Positions 36,029 to 46,888 of a stretch of 64,000 nt of DNA are shown here, one piece after another (position 1 is the first letter of the stretch; each line of letters opens with the position of its first letter). This DNA is from Brachynemurus nebulosus (lineage: Eukaryota > Arthropoda > Insecta > Neuroptera > Myrmeleontidae), in contig JAPWDM010000045.1 of the NCBI GenBank assembly GCA_035578155.1, positions 2,240,501-2,304,500 of the forward strand, written 5' to 3'. Under the pieces are notes generated by a model. That model saw only the letters and a list, made by a program, of their open reading frames with translations. It had not been told where the DNA came from and ran no database searches. The translations under genes and the position numbers were made by a program.

Positions 36029-36728
36029 CAGTAGAGCACCAGTTTTGTCAAGAAAAAGTAGTCTCCAAAAGTGGTGCTTGACAAAAGTGATGCTTTTTGA
36101 CCAAGGGCGATTCACAAATATCGTAAGATTATGTTTTGAATTAAAATTATGTTTTTCTAAATATTAATAAAAGAAAAAAAGAAGTGAAGAAATAAAAATT
36201 ATTTATCTTAGAAAATATTTTTTCATTTGTCGTTTTATTAATTTGTTTTGAAATAATTTTGTTTACATTTTACGTATGATAAAAACTGCCACAGAACAGA
36301 ATACATATAGATAAACATTCTATGTACAGTAATTAAAATCTACATTCCCACGCTTTGAGGTCTGTTGTTGTTTGCCTCTTCTATTAGGAAGTCTCCACAT
36401 TCTCGCCGAGGTTGGACGAAGTTCCTCGTCGAGTTCCTCGCTGAGGTTGGCTCAGCCATATGAATAGCATTAAAACACCAACCACGAGACACAACGAAAT
36501 GACCCTGACCATTCTCGTTTTGTCCAACCTCGGCGAGAATGTGGAAACTCCTTTACCGGTATATTTATTTGTTTCGTTTGATAAAATCATGCGTCATGGT
36601 CTATTGCACATGGATTTACTATTTATGGACTTGACATTTTTGATGCAACTTTCCAAAAGTGATGTTGACTAATTTGATGCTCTCAAAAAATTTCCGAAAC
36701 TGATGTTTCCATTATCGGTGCTATACTG
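36029..36728. mobile_element. 700-bp pogo/Tigger-like element with TA target duplication
   Basis: The left end is CAGTAGAGCACCAGTTTTG and the right end is the reverse complement of CAGTATAGCACCGATAATG. Both are flanked by TA. Sub-terminal repeats of the type (AAAAGTGATGCTTGAC) occur near both ends, as in Tigger-type elements. A nested palindrome (36390-36545, arms around CCACATTCTCGCCGAGGTTG) sits inside. The open frames across that palindrome are artefacts. Confidence 0.75.
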
Positions 36729-36791
36729 TATATTTTATTCCGTATCTAAATTTATACGCCCAACTTATACATTTTTATGCCGCATTATTAA

Positions 36792-36810
36792 TTCCCCCCC
36801 CCCCCCCCCA
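36792..36810. repeat. Poly-C tract
   Basis: A run of about 18 C in AT-rich DNA. A similar ~13-bp run is at 38731-38743. Confidence 0.95.
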
Positions 36811-36929
36811 ATATATTCGTTTTCGTCGCAATAAAATTATTTTTGCCACAATGAAAATATTTTTGCCGCACTGTGTGTCTATTTAGATCAAATGAACTAT
36901 ACTAAAAATAAAATAATTGCTTTTAAACA

Positions 36930-37330
36930 TTTCTCTAATGCCTAAGAAAGTGTCGAAATTTATCTGAATTACATGTGAGACCAGGTGGTCGGAAAACGAT
37001 ATTTCGTATTACAAGACCAAATGTAATTTCAATTAATAACGAAAATGATTCCAGAGTTAAAGAGTTGCTTTTAAGCATTTCATAAATGCTTAAGAAAATG
37101 TCAATATTTATCTGAATTTCACTGTAGACTAGCTGGCCTGAAAACGACATTTCATATTACACGACTAATTTTTATCCCAACTAATGGTGGAAATGATTCC
37201 GGTAAATAAGATATCTCTATTTAAAATTGAAGAATTACTTTCAAACTTTTCCGTAATGCTTAAGAAAGTGTCGATGTTTATCTGAATTACATAGTCGACC
37301 AAGTGGTCGAAAAAACACGTTTCATAATAA
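36930..37330. repeat. Three tandem diverged units of ~150-165 bp
   Basis: Each unit carries AATGCTTAAGAAAGTGTCGA, TTTATCTGAATTACAT and GTGGTCGAAAA.CG.TTTCAT. Units start near 36940, 37090 and 37257. An open frame on the minus strand spans two units with near-identical peptides, so it is repeat-derived rather than a gene. Confidence 0.75.
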
Positions 37331-37861
37331 ATATAAATGTAAATATAGAAAATTGATAATCGTCATATGTGTATAATCTTAAATGTGACCACACAAAATT
37401 ATTTTAGATTTTACCGGCCTGTGACTGAAAAACGGTTAAGAAACGTTGCGTTACATAATTAATATCACAATGGCCGAAATAATTTACCTTCCACTGAAAT
37501 CGAGTTCCGTATAATTTCGAAATTATTTTTTTTAATACTACATATACAAGCCCGTAGTGCCCTACTATTATAAAAAGACAGATTTCGAGAATTACCGTAA
37601 TTTTTTTTTGTGCTCAGGGGCCCCTACATGATGCGAGGGTCCCTACTTTGCCTACTTTGCCTATTTAGAAATACGGCTCTGAATATTACTTTAGAAGGAA
37701 AGGAAATTGAAAATAATATTCTTACTTTGTTGAATTGCGATATTAAAAAAGTTTTTTTTTTCTTTTTTGTTTTAATTACAATCAAACTGGAAATGACGTC
37801 AATAGGCATCCACCTAAGCAATTCTTTTGTTCCAATTGTACTTTCACAAAAATACAGTTCC

Positions 37862-38272
37862 TATTCTTTTGTTTCGGAGATGACATTTTCTCGCACTTTA
37901 CACGCCTTTTCATAAGAAAAAAAAATAGAAGTTATTATTTTCTTATAAATTTTCAATATTAAGCAGATCGAAAAATGTGTACACAATATTTGTATTGAAT
38001 ATAAAATACATAACATTATTAGTTTTAATGCTAGAGCTAATAGAGTTTGTGTTACGGACGTGACAAAAAGTACCCTTATGTCGCGTCCGTAACATATCTC
38101 TAGCATTAAAACTAACAATGTTTTGTATTTTATATTCAGTACAAATATTATGTACACATTTGTCTATCTGTTTAGTATTGAAAATTTATAAGAAAACAAT
38201 AACTTCAATTTTTTTTCTTATGAAAAGGCGTGAATATGTGCGTGAGAATGTCATGTCCGTAACTAAAGAATG
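37862..38272. repeat. Palindrome with ~195-bp arms
   Basis: The left arm (ATTCTTTTGTTTCGGAGATG onward) pairs with the right arm (ending CATGTCCGTAACTAAAGAAT), with a centre near 38065 around GTGACAAAAAGTACCCTTAT. Blocks TTTTAATGCTAGAG and ACAAATATT.TGTACACA occur in both arms. Confidence 0.88.
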
Positions 38273-38445
38273 GCTGTAATGTATCAGTTTGAATATTTTT
38301 AAGTAATTAATTTTACCTGTCAGTAGATAACAAGTCGGGAGCGAACTAACCTACGACCATTTTTAAAGATAAATTTAAAATCTGGCCGCGGGAGCGAACT
38401 GCAAAGGGTATGTTTTAAAAGAATGGCTGTACTCCTTTTCAAATA
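38222..38445. repeat. Dispersed repeat with GGGAGCGAACT motifs, copy 1
   Basis: Overlaps the right end of the palindrome and matches 56690-56915 in inverted orientation. Shared blocks are AAGAATGGCTGTAATGTATC, TTACCTGTCAGTAGATAACA, AGTCGGGAGCGAACTAACCT and CCGCGGGAGCGAACT. The two ends carry AAAGAATGGCTGTA twice in direct orientation. Confidence 0.8.
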
Positions 38446-38449
38446 ACAT

Positions 38450-38835
38450 TTTTGCGTATTTCAATTTAGAAGCCTTCTTCTTTTTCATATTGAACTACTA
38501 TGTAACTTGTTGTCTAATTATTTATTATTTTAAATACGTTATTGCATTCGTGAGTATAAATGAACTAAAAAAACTTATATTGTTTGTTGTGGTACAGGTA
38601 TAAATCGGTTTAGACATTGTCATAAGAGAAGGCTACTAGAGTTCCTATAATATCATCTTATATGGCTCAGCCCAGTGTTCTAACTTCTAAAATTATTATT
38701 CTCGTATTTTTCTTCAACACCGAACTTACATACCCCCCCCCCCCATTAATTAAAAATATGATAAAAATTGTACGTATGTATATACAAAGGAAGAAAATAT
38801 GAACAGAGAACAGTGTAAAATACATATTATTAGAA
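38450..38835. other. Non-coding stretch
   Basis: No gene; contains a poly-C tract at 38731-38743. Confidence 0.4.
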
Positions 38836-38837
38836 AT

Positions 38838-39000
38838 ACCACTGCCACAGCATCCTACATAACGGAACGAATTTCCGGTTACAAAAATTACATTTTAAAA
38901 AAGGCAAACTTTCGAATTTTTGCAAACTTTGGTAAAAATCTTATTTTTTCTCTTATCTTAAAAAAGAATTATAAAATCTTATTTAGGGCTGGTCGTCTTT
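38838..39000 (+). repeat. Family B repeat, diverged 5' fragment
   Basis: Matches the family start (ACCACTGCCACAGCATCCTA, AACGAATTTCCGG) and then TTTTGCAAACTTTGGTAAAA. Older than the other copies. Confidence 0.55.
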
Positions 39001-39149
39001 TGGATGCGGAAACGTGATATATTTGATTTGGACGAATACGCATGAAAACGGACGAACGATCTAAACAGCTGTGAAGCTATACATCCTCGTCCATTGAAAG
39101 CGTCTCGTTCGTCCGTTTCCGTGCGTATAATTGCGACGTGCGAACAGAT

Positions 39150-39266
39150 CCAATTTTAAAATTAAAAATCACAAAGTGATTGAAAAAATTAGCCGGATCG
39201 GCCGGGAATCGAACCCAGGATCTTCTGGTAACTAACCAGACGTGCTAACCTCTACGCCAACGATCC
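39150..39266 (-). mobile_element. tRNA-derived SINE, copy 1
   Basis: The head (39195-39266, minus strand) folds as a 72-nt cloverleaf. The acceptor stem pairs at 6 of 7, the anticodon stem is TCTGG/CCAGA with loop TTAGTTA (anticodon AGT, threonine), and the T arm is CTGGG-TTCGATT-CCCGG. A box (GGCGTAGAGG) and B box (GGTTCGATTCC) are intact. The D stem has a C-A mismatch and position 37 is T, unusual for a working tRNA. It is followed by TTTTTTCAATCACTTTGTGA, which also follows the tRNA-like head at 60261-60332. A shared tail indicates a SINE family rather than a tRNA gene. Confidence 0.7.
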
Positions 39267-39382
39267 CATGCTCGGTGCGGCCGAGCCGGACACCCATTCA
39301 ATCACCTATGTGTATTAGTACATAGGTTATCCAATTTTGTTTGGATTTTTTCGCGCGAAGACGTCCGTTTCGTGAGATTTTT

Positions 39383-39505
39383 AGTCGAATTTTCTCCGAA
39401 AAATTAGACTTATACAGTCTATACGATAAGAGCTGCGAGAGGCGAGAGTAGGGGCGCTATCCGTTTTCGGACCCGTAGAACACGAATATGTAGAAAAAAA
39501 AAATG

Positions 39506-39544
<39 letters not shown>

Positions 39545-41043
39545 CCCGCCACCTTTTAATTTGTGTAGGGCCCCCCTATGGAAGTTAAGAGATAAAATTT
39601 GGTAAATGGGGCTCATTTTCGAGGCACCTCATACTATCAAAGTGGGGTCAAATTTTGGGCAAATTTTTTTTCTGACCCGACCTTTAAGGTGGTGGTGGGG
39701 GGCGGAAAAGCAATAAAACTTTTCCAAACCGGTTTTAAATAATGTTTCGGTCAATTATCTACAACATATCCAAAATTCAGCTTCCTAGGATGATATGGTG
39801 GGAGTAGAGGGGGAAAAAACGATTTTCGCTGGATCTAACAGGCCCCCAGCCCCCCAGAATTAACGTAGAGGGTTGAAATTTGGTGTGTTGATAAAGTTCG
39901 TACCTAGGTTGTGCTTTTTGGAGGTTTTAATATTTTACCTCCACCCACCTCATTTTTAAGCTACAATTTCATGCATTTTCGACGTTTTCGAAGTTTGTAC
40001 CACTCGCACAGGTCACCCGAATAAACCTAGAGGGCTGAAATTTTGTATTCGGATTGAGTTAGTATCAAGGGGGTGCCTTTTGGGGGTCGCGACTTTTAAC
40101 CCCTACCCCCACCATTTTTATACCCAAAAGAACATGATTTTTCTTGTTTTTTAACAGTTTCGTTCGGGTCAAAATCTCCCCAAATAAACCTAGAGGGCTG
40201 AAATTTGGTGTACAGGTTAAGCTAATAGCCAGACACTGTTTTTTGGAGGTTTCAACTTTTAACCCTTACCCCCACGATTTTTACGCCAATATTTCCTTAA
40301 TTTTTTTGCTTGTTTTCTAACACGTCTAGAGACTCCATAAGGAAACCTAGAGGGCTGAAATTTTGTACGTGTATTCAGTTAGTATCCAGCTAGTACCTTG
40401 TAGGGAGTCCGCATCACTTTTCCCCCCACTTCTCCCATTTTTACATCGGAATTGAATGCTATTGTTAAATGTGTTTTAAAAGCATTATGTTTATTCTAAA
40501 TACAAGTAGGCGAATAGTAATTTTAAAAAATTTAAAAAAAAGTGAACTTACTTTTATGACAAATGAAATACATACATATTAAGTAATTTAAAAATGTTAT
40601 TAAAGTTACTGTTTATTTATAAATTAGGAATTTTGGATTTTTAGTATTTATAAAATAGAAATTTTGGATTTTTTTGGAAAGAAAAAATATCTTTATAAAG
40701 GCCTTCCAGTTTACTATTTAAGGTCCTTTTTTAATTTTTAAAACTAAAACATAAAGGCAATTAGCGGATAAACATTGGCAGGAATGTCCTCGTACGAATT
40801 GTGTTGGCTTTTTTTCTGCTACCTGTTTTCGGCACAAAATTGAAATTTACTGAGATACAGCCCTTAAATACTTAAAACCTTTTTTTAAAGCCTCGATCAG
40901 CCGAACACTCATCACCAGTTTTGAAACCAACAAAATGACAATTCGGTTGTAGACTTTCAATCACATTTCGCTTGTAGACATTCAATACCGAAGATGAAGG
41001 GGAAAATTCGACTACCGTGATGGGGCCCCGCTGCTCACGGCGT
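39383..41043. mobile_element. Family A element, longest copy
   Basis: It starts AGTCGAATTTTCTCCG. The matching inverted end GGGGAAAATTCGACT stops at 41013 and is followed by the family's outer GC-rich tail (ACCGTGATGGGGCCCCGCTG). It contains an AT tract (39509-39542), then four or five diverged ~155-bp direct units with AACCTAGAGGGCTGAAATTT (about 39868-40440), then AT-rich DNA matching the right half of 29241-29881. No transposase. Confidence 0.7.
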
Positions 41044-41049
41044 TTTTTA

Positions 41050-41925
41050 TTATTTTTATTGAGATGAAAATGAAGGTAAATTACAATTTCAACTGTGTAT
41101 CTTTACATATTACGTACCATAAATTGTTTTTTACGTATTTTTATAGCGTTTATAGCTTGAGAAAAAAAAAAATTAAAAAGAAAAAGATTGACGAATATTG
41201 GGCTACTGGACGAACAGCAGACATATCATTTCGCACGAAAGACAAACGTGCGTAATCGTCCGAATTAAATTTCGCACGTTTCCGCAACCAATGGACGATC
41301 AGCCTAAGGTACCATCACAGTGTGATTGGCCGAAAAATAGTCAATTTTCGCGATTTTTTTCGGACGGATAGAATGGGGGAATGGGGATGAATTTTTTTTA
41401 CAATTAATAACACTATTTAACAATACAATAAATATTTTTTTATTGATTTTTATTTATTTTTTATAATTATAATAATCTTTTGAAAAAAGTGTCTTTAAAA
41501 AAGGGCGGCTATTGGTGTCCATGAAAATTTTCATCCAAAACAAAATTAAATAGATTATTAATCTGTAGGTAAGCCGCCATATTCCTATGGAGGTATTTTC
41601 TTTTTTTTTTTGAAATTTGAAAAAATGGCGGCGAAAGTTCAAAATTACAGTTTTTTTACCTTTTTTTAACAGTTGCCCGTATGAAAAAATAGAAAGACTT
41701 AAAAAAATAAAAGCTTCCATAGGTACATGGTGAATGGAATAAAAATATTCTGTCAAAATTTCTAATTTATAGCTTGGAAACTTTCCTTCTGAGAGTGGTT
41801 ACCGTTTTTATATAGGACATTTCGAGACATACCCGTTTAAAGTTTGTTTCAAAATTATTTCAAATTATTGTTTCAAAAAAATTTGATACTGTGCTTATAA
41901 CAACTGATATACGTTCATTGGTTGT
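41050..41925. other. AT-rich non-coding stretch
   Basis: No gene recognised. Short frames on both strands lack domain signatures. The 41270-41350 segment (TTCCGCAACCAATGGACGAT) echoes 39100-39130 and may be an edge of a dispersed element. Confidence 0.4.
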
Positions 41926-42640
41926 AGAAAGACTAAATGTAACATCCCGTCAAAAGGCACCAGGCAGTCCACAGAGTAGTTAGACTGAATCCATTGATCC
42001 GTGGTCGTAGCGACTGTAATAATTCAAATTTAAATGATGGATCTATGAGGAGCTGCCCCCTAGCGCCCAAGGTTGAGACCGGTGCCGATCGATAGCCCTG
42101 GTCAAGTAGTCCAACTTTGTCAATGGACACGTTCATGAAGAACCTGGCCTTCCAAAATTATAGGGCGTCAAATGTACAAAAAGTCTGTACGTGGCCATAT
42201 CCAAACGGGATATTCTGTATAGGTACAAATGGGTTATGAGACATATCGTGGGCCGGCCTATCACTGTGTAAAACCACTTTCCTGGTAAGTGGCCTAACCT
42301 ATTTTTCTCACGTGACCTATGGCAGAAGACGTACCAAGCCGCTTCAAACCTGTACATTGGGAGTATCTGAAGAGAAGTTTGGGAGTCCTATCGGTAGCGA
42401 TTTCTGGCAGACTCCTTGGTAGATTGTCGAAATAAAATAGTCCGAAGTGCACCCTCCCGAAGGGGACTCTAATGCCCGCTGCAAGTCAACACACATCGTT
42501 TCCTTAAGAAATGGCCACATGGAGTATGCAAAACCTACTGCACGTCAGAACTTTTGAAGGGCAGGTTCTCCATACCTAAGATGGGTATATTTTTCACCTA
42601 CTAGGAAGGGGCTTTCAGAAAATATATATCTTACCAGTGG
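41926..42640. other. GC-richer island of unknown origin
   Basis: Base composition rises to around 45-50% GC against about 28-30% around it. No long ORF on either strand: the best minus-strand frames are 67 and 74 residues and abut end to end near 42133-42136. The style resembles decayed coding or retroelement sequence, but no reverse transcriptase, integrase or capsid motif could be read. Confidence 0.45.
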
Positions 42641-42734
42641 GCGCTGGGGGGCAATTTTGCCCATTGTCCTTTTGAGAGAACATTCAAAACTGTATGTACT
42701 TTAAGATAAGACTAAAAAAAAATTATTTTTTTCA

Positions 42735-42840
42735 AAATTCAACACTGTGGTGGTACCTTAAGGGACTTCAAACCAAATTTCTATCTCAGCCTTGCGTTCA
42801 AGTCTTACAATGATAGTCGCTGCAATAGCTGAATTTCAAA
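42735..42840 (+). repeat. Family B 3'-end fragment
   Basis: Contains CTTCAAACCAAATTTCTAT, TTCAAGTCTTACAATGATAG and GCTGCAATAGCTGAATTTC, matching the last 100 bp of family B. Confidence 0.55.
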
Positions 42841-42841
42841 A

Positions 42842-43105
42842 ACATTTACAAGGAACGAAAAATAAGCGGAAATTTTTTTATTTGATTATGTTGCCGCGTG
42901 TTTTACGTGCTCGTGCCTGTACTTATGTTCATTATAATAAATTCAATTTTACAAAATGCACCTGAGCTTTCTCTTATATAACTTTGTATGTAATACGGTT
43001 AATGTATGCAGGTAAACATAGATATGTATGTATATGTAATTATAAAGTTTCTCATTCATGCCTAAAAACTTTTCAATAGAGTCTTGTCTTATAAGTTATA
43101 ACTTA
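42842..43105. other. Non-coding stretch
   Basis: Nothing recognised. Confidence 0.4.
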
Positions 43106-44807
43106 CAAGGAAAGGTTCCCAGGTGTCCGCCTAAGATTTCAATGCCGCTGAAATATGTTATTCTACATCGAAATTTAAGAGACACGTATTTTTTTATCGG
43201 CGGAAAAACGGTCTGAAGGGGTGAAATCGCCCTTCAAAAATTGGGGTAAAAATTTAATTTTTAAAATATCTCGAAAGCAGTAAGAGATAGAGCAAAAGTT
43301 TAAATGGGCGATATTGCACTTTTTTAAAGAGCTATCTATTGATATGCAATTTGTTCAATTTACATCAACAGGGGTGGTTGGGGGTTAAAATTTGGGGGTC
43401 AATTTTGCAAAAAAAAGGGGTGAAAATTAAACAATATAAAAATTTTGTTTACACATTTGAAATCTACGTCAAAAAATCTAATTTACCGGTTTTCGCTCAA
43501 TGTCTTAATATTAAGTCTAGGGGTAGTTAACTAGGGGGTGACTGTGTCGAATAGTCGTACTACTTGGGTAGATCAAGTTCTTCTTGATGGAAAATAGTTT
43601 AACTCGACAATTCCCAGAGTTATTTGGAGACGACAGATATTTTTAATTTTTTTCAACTACAAGATAATTAAATATTTACATTCTGCTACCACCATCAAAA
43701 GGCCAATAAGTGATTTTATGTTTCTCTTTTGTGACAACATTATAAGTCAAACAAACAAATTCATACATTTTACAATTAAAAATGTCTGTCACCTACAGGT
43801 GACACTGGGAATTCCCGAGTTAAGGCAATTAGAATAACGCAGAAATGAAATTTTCGATTTCAAAATTCAGTTTGAGCAACACTAGAGAGGAGGTGAATTA
43901 CCCTCTTAAATTATATACTAGTTTACTAACACTTATTTTTACTATTAACACACTGACAGTGGGTAATAATGTCACAATAAGTGGTTCTGAAGTTGGACTA
44001 TCGTATTTAAGGTTTTTATAAAGTTTGTTTTTTAAGGGATGTTATAGTTTTCGTTATCGAAAATTATCGATACCGAAAATAACGATATTTTCAAAATGAA
44101 TGGAAACCTAATAAAAACCTTACATACGATAGTTCAACTTCAGAACAACTTATTGTGACATTATTACCCACTGTCAGTTTGTTAATATTAAAAATGAGTG
44201 TATGTAAACTAGTATGTAATTTAAGAGGGTGATTCACCTCCTCTCCAATGTTGCTCAAACTGAATTTTGAAACCGAAAATTTCATTTTTACGTTATTCTA
44301 ATCGTCTTAAACTATTTTCCATCAAGAAGAACTTCTTGAACTACCCAAGTAGTACGATTATTTGACACAGTCACCCCCTAGTTAACTACCCCTAGACTTA
44401 ATATTAGGACATTGAGCGAAAACAGGTCACTTAGATTTTTTGACGTAGATTTCAAATCTGTAAACAAAATTTTTATATAGTTTAATTTTCACCCCTTTTT
44501 TGCAAAATTAACCCATAAATTTTAACCCCCAACCACCCCTGTTGATGCAATTTGAACAAATTTAATATCAATAGATAGCTCTTTAAAAAAGAGCAATATC
44601 GCTAATTTAAACTTTTGCTCTATCTCTTACTGTTTTCGAGATATTTGTAAAATTAAATTTTTACCCAAATTTTTGAAGGGCGATTTCACCCCTTCAAACC
44701 TTTTTTTGCGCCGATAAAGCAAAATACGTGTCTTTTAGATTTCGACGTAGAATAACATATTTCAGCGGCATTGAAATCGGGGGTGGACACCTGGGAACCT
44801 TTCTTTG
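43106..44807. mobile_element. 1.7-kb palindromic (foldback) element
   Basis: The left arm begins CAAGGAAAGGTTCCCAGGTG and the right arm ends with its reverse complement. The arms match across essentially their whole length, apart from a 221-bp insertion in the left arm (43603-43819 plus one TTAA). The centre (about 44026-44110) has TTTTCGTTATCGAAAATTAT and is itself partly palindromic. The arms are roughly 85-90% identical by eye. No coding sequence. Confidence 0.88.
43603..43819. mobile_element. 217-bp TTAA MITE, with the empty site preserved in the other palindrome arm
   Basis: The ends are CTCGACAATTCCCAG and CTGGGAATTCCCGAG, flanked by TTAA (43599-43602 and 43820-43823). The opposite palindrome arm near 44310 has a single TTAA at the corresponding place (ATAGTTTAAGACGATTAG on the complementary strand). 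This proves insertion with TTAA duplication, as for piggyBac-type elements. Confidence 0.88.
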
Positions 44808-44814
44808 TTAGTGT

Positions 44815-45405
44815 CAAATATTTTCGATAGAACTGTCCGCTCTAAATTTTACTTACCGTCGTTATTCGTTTCTTCAATTACATCCCGGTAATGAAATCCT
44901 CCTCAAAATATCCTTTACCAAAAATATCCCTGTATGAAAATAGTCTCAAACAAAAAAGTTTTCAATCAATACTGAATGACCGGAAAATACCTTATACTAT
45001 ACTCAGTATCGATTTATTTTAAAAAAAAATATTATAATCCTTTTTTTTTTTTTTTAAATCCGATAAACTAAGTCTTAAGTTTGATTCAAATTCAATAACT
45101 AACTAATGTTAGTAACTAAGTATTGTATATTTCTAGTAGTATAGCAGATTTTCTTATTCAGTTATAAGTAAGTAACTATGTATTATAATTTATAAATTAA
45201 CGTTAATTAATAAAAGCATTTTCTTTTTATTGAAAAGTTATATCGTGTTTGTAATTCCGGGACTAAAAGACATGATTTGGTCCCTCATAATAGGGAGTAA
45301 AATGCCACTTTTAGTCCCTTGGGACTAAAAAATTCACTTTTAGTCCCAAGGGACTAAAAAATTATTTTGCTCCCGCTTTTAAGCCAATCAGCAAGCACAA
45401 TTTAC
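44815..45405. other. Non-coding stretch with TTTTAGTCCC repeats
   Basis: At 45260-45365 the motif TTTTAGTCCC/GGGACTAAAA occurs at least five times in both orientations. The rest is AT-rich and without recognised genes. Confidence 0.5.
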
Positions 45406-45407
45406 AG

Positions 45408-46888
45408 AAAGGGTATCCCGGAATAAGAATAGCCGATTGGCCCCCAGACGAGATTTTCAACGACACTTTGGCTACTATAAGAGCAGCTGATAAGAAGTCT
45501 TGCGTGCAAGTTTTAGCCTAATATCTTACGTAGTATAGAAGTTATTTGTGAGAATAGGTATTAAGGCCATGATTTTTTAAATCTTTACATCTCGTAAACT
45601 ATTACAGATATTTAAATGAATTAAAAACCATTGAGTAGATCTAAGTTAGTACTATAATATATATTTCTTTCAAATTCTTCCGTTTGTAAACAATCATAGA
45701 ATTCGAGAAAAAATATAGAAAGATACTTTTTTAGTGGTTCCTTCAGAGTGACAATCACGAAAAAAGCCTCAAATATTGCGCATTAGGTTCTGTTTAAATA
45801 CTGCAAGTTCCGTTAAAAACAAAAGGGTGGAACACTCTCAAAGAGGAGAAACCTCGATCGAAGCCACCATCGGAATGATGAATTTCATTATTCCGTTAAG
45901 TGTTTATACCATGCGCACAAGATTAATTTAGAAGCTGGTGGTGTTTTAACGATACCTACCCATATACCGATCATGACCCCCAAATATACAATGTGTTCAA
46001 GGCTAGGTGAGGCTGATATATAAATGTGTAACAAAATTTTTGCTACGATAACGGTCATATTTCTTGACCGACATAGCTACTATTTGGTATTGTAACTGCT
46101 TACGTCAAGTTCTAGGCTAAGTTTGTAGATTGAGTTGATCGTCAATATGGGACGGTTTCAAAATGGCGACTTTTCATTATTAATGAATTTATTATTATTT
46201 TATTAAATTATTGTCATTTTGAAAGGATTCAAGGAAAGGAGCTCCTTTGAACAACTTAAACCTTGACCCCGATTGTAATTATAACAAAATTAAGCTGTCA
46301 TCCGAGAAACGTAACCGCTTCCACAACTCTCATACTTCAGTATACATTTCGGTATTTGCCTACTATACTATGATTGTATATCTATTTAGAGTTAATGATC
46401 AGTAAATATTAAAACTGAAATTTAGCTCGTAGATAGGTATAACTGATTAAATAGTTTCTCAAATGACAACAATTTTAAACTTAAAATTCTCAACATTTTG
46501 AAACTGTCCCATATTGTCAATCAACTCCATTTATGAAGTTAGTCTAGAACTTAAGTTAAACAGTTGCATTGCCAAATTTCGGCTCGATTGGTTACGAAAT
46601 ATTACCTTGAACACATTGTATATTTGGGGGTCATGATCGGTATCTCGGTACATATCGTTAAAAAACCACCAGGTTTTTAATTAATCTTGTGCGCATGGCA
46701 TAAACACAAAACGAAATGATGAAAACCATCTTTTCGATAGTGGCTTCGATCGAGTTTTCTCCTCTTTGACAATGTTCCACCCTTTTGTTTTTAACGAAAC
46801 TTGCATTGCTTAAACTTGCCCTAATGTACAATATTTGAGGCTTTTTTCGTGATTGTTACTCTGAAGGAACCACTAAAAAAGTATCTTT
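45408..46888. mobile_element. Host foldback element, left part (interrupted by the Polinton-like insert)
   Basis: The left end AAAGGGTATCCCGG is mirrored at 53898-53911 on the other side of the large insert. The foldback's left arm (45408 to about 46200) pairs first with about 46490-46882 and then, across the insert, with 53562-53911. Shared outer blocks include GGCCCCCAGACGAGATTTTC, AACGACACTTTGGCTACTAT and GTTTACGAGAT.TAAA. The right outer arm carries one extra copy of a 30-bp AACTTCTAAACTACGCAAGA unit. Without the insert the element is about 1.83 kb. Confidence 0.85.

Larger units (their letters stand above)
33156..37681. mobile_element. 4.5-kb hAT-like element carrying nested insertions
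   Basis: The left end CAGAGCCGGATTTATATACG and right end (…GAAATACGGCTCTG) are inverted, with a further shared AGGGGCCCCTA block just inside each end (33178-33190 and 37616-37627). Flanking octamers AATGTTAT and AATATTAC agree at 6 of 8 positions, consistent with an aged hAT duplication. At least two TA-flanked elements are nested (34069-34648 and 36029-36728). No transposase is readable. Confidence 0.65.

Noticed and set aside
36384..36672. Opposed open frames of about 70 residues sharing a SNLGENVET peptide.
   Set aside because: The shared peptide is produced by the palindrome CCACATTCTCGCCGAGGTTG read on both strands.
39195..39266. Functional tRNA-Thr (AGT) gene.
   Set aside because: The cloverleaf folds, but the D stem has a mismatch, position 37 is a pyrimidine, and the downstream tail is shared with a second degraded copy, indicating a SINE.
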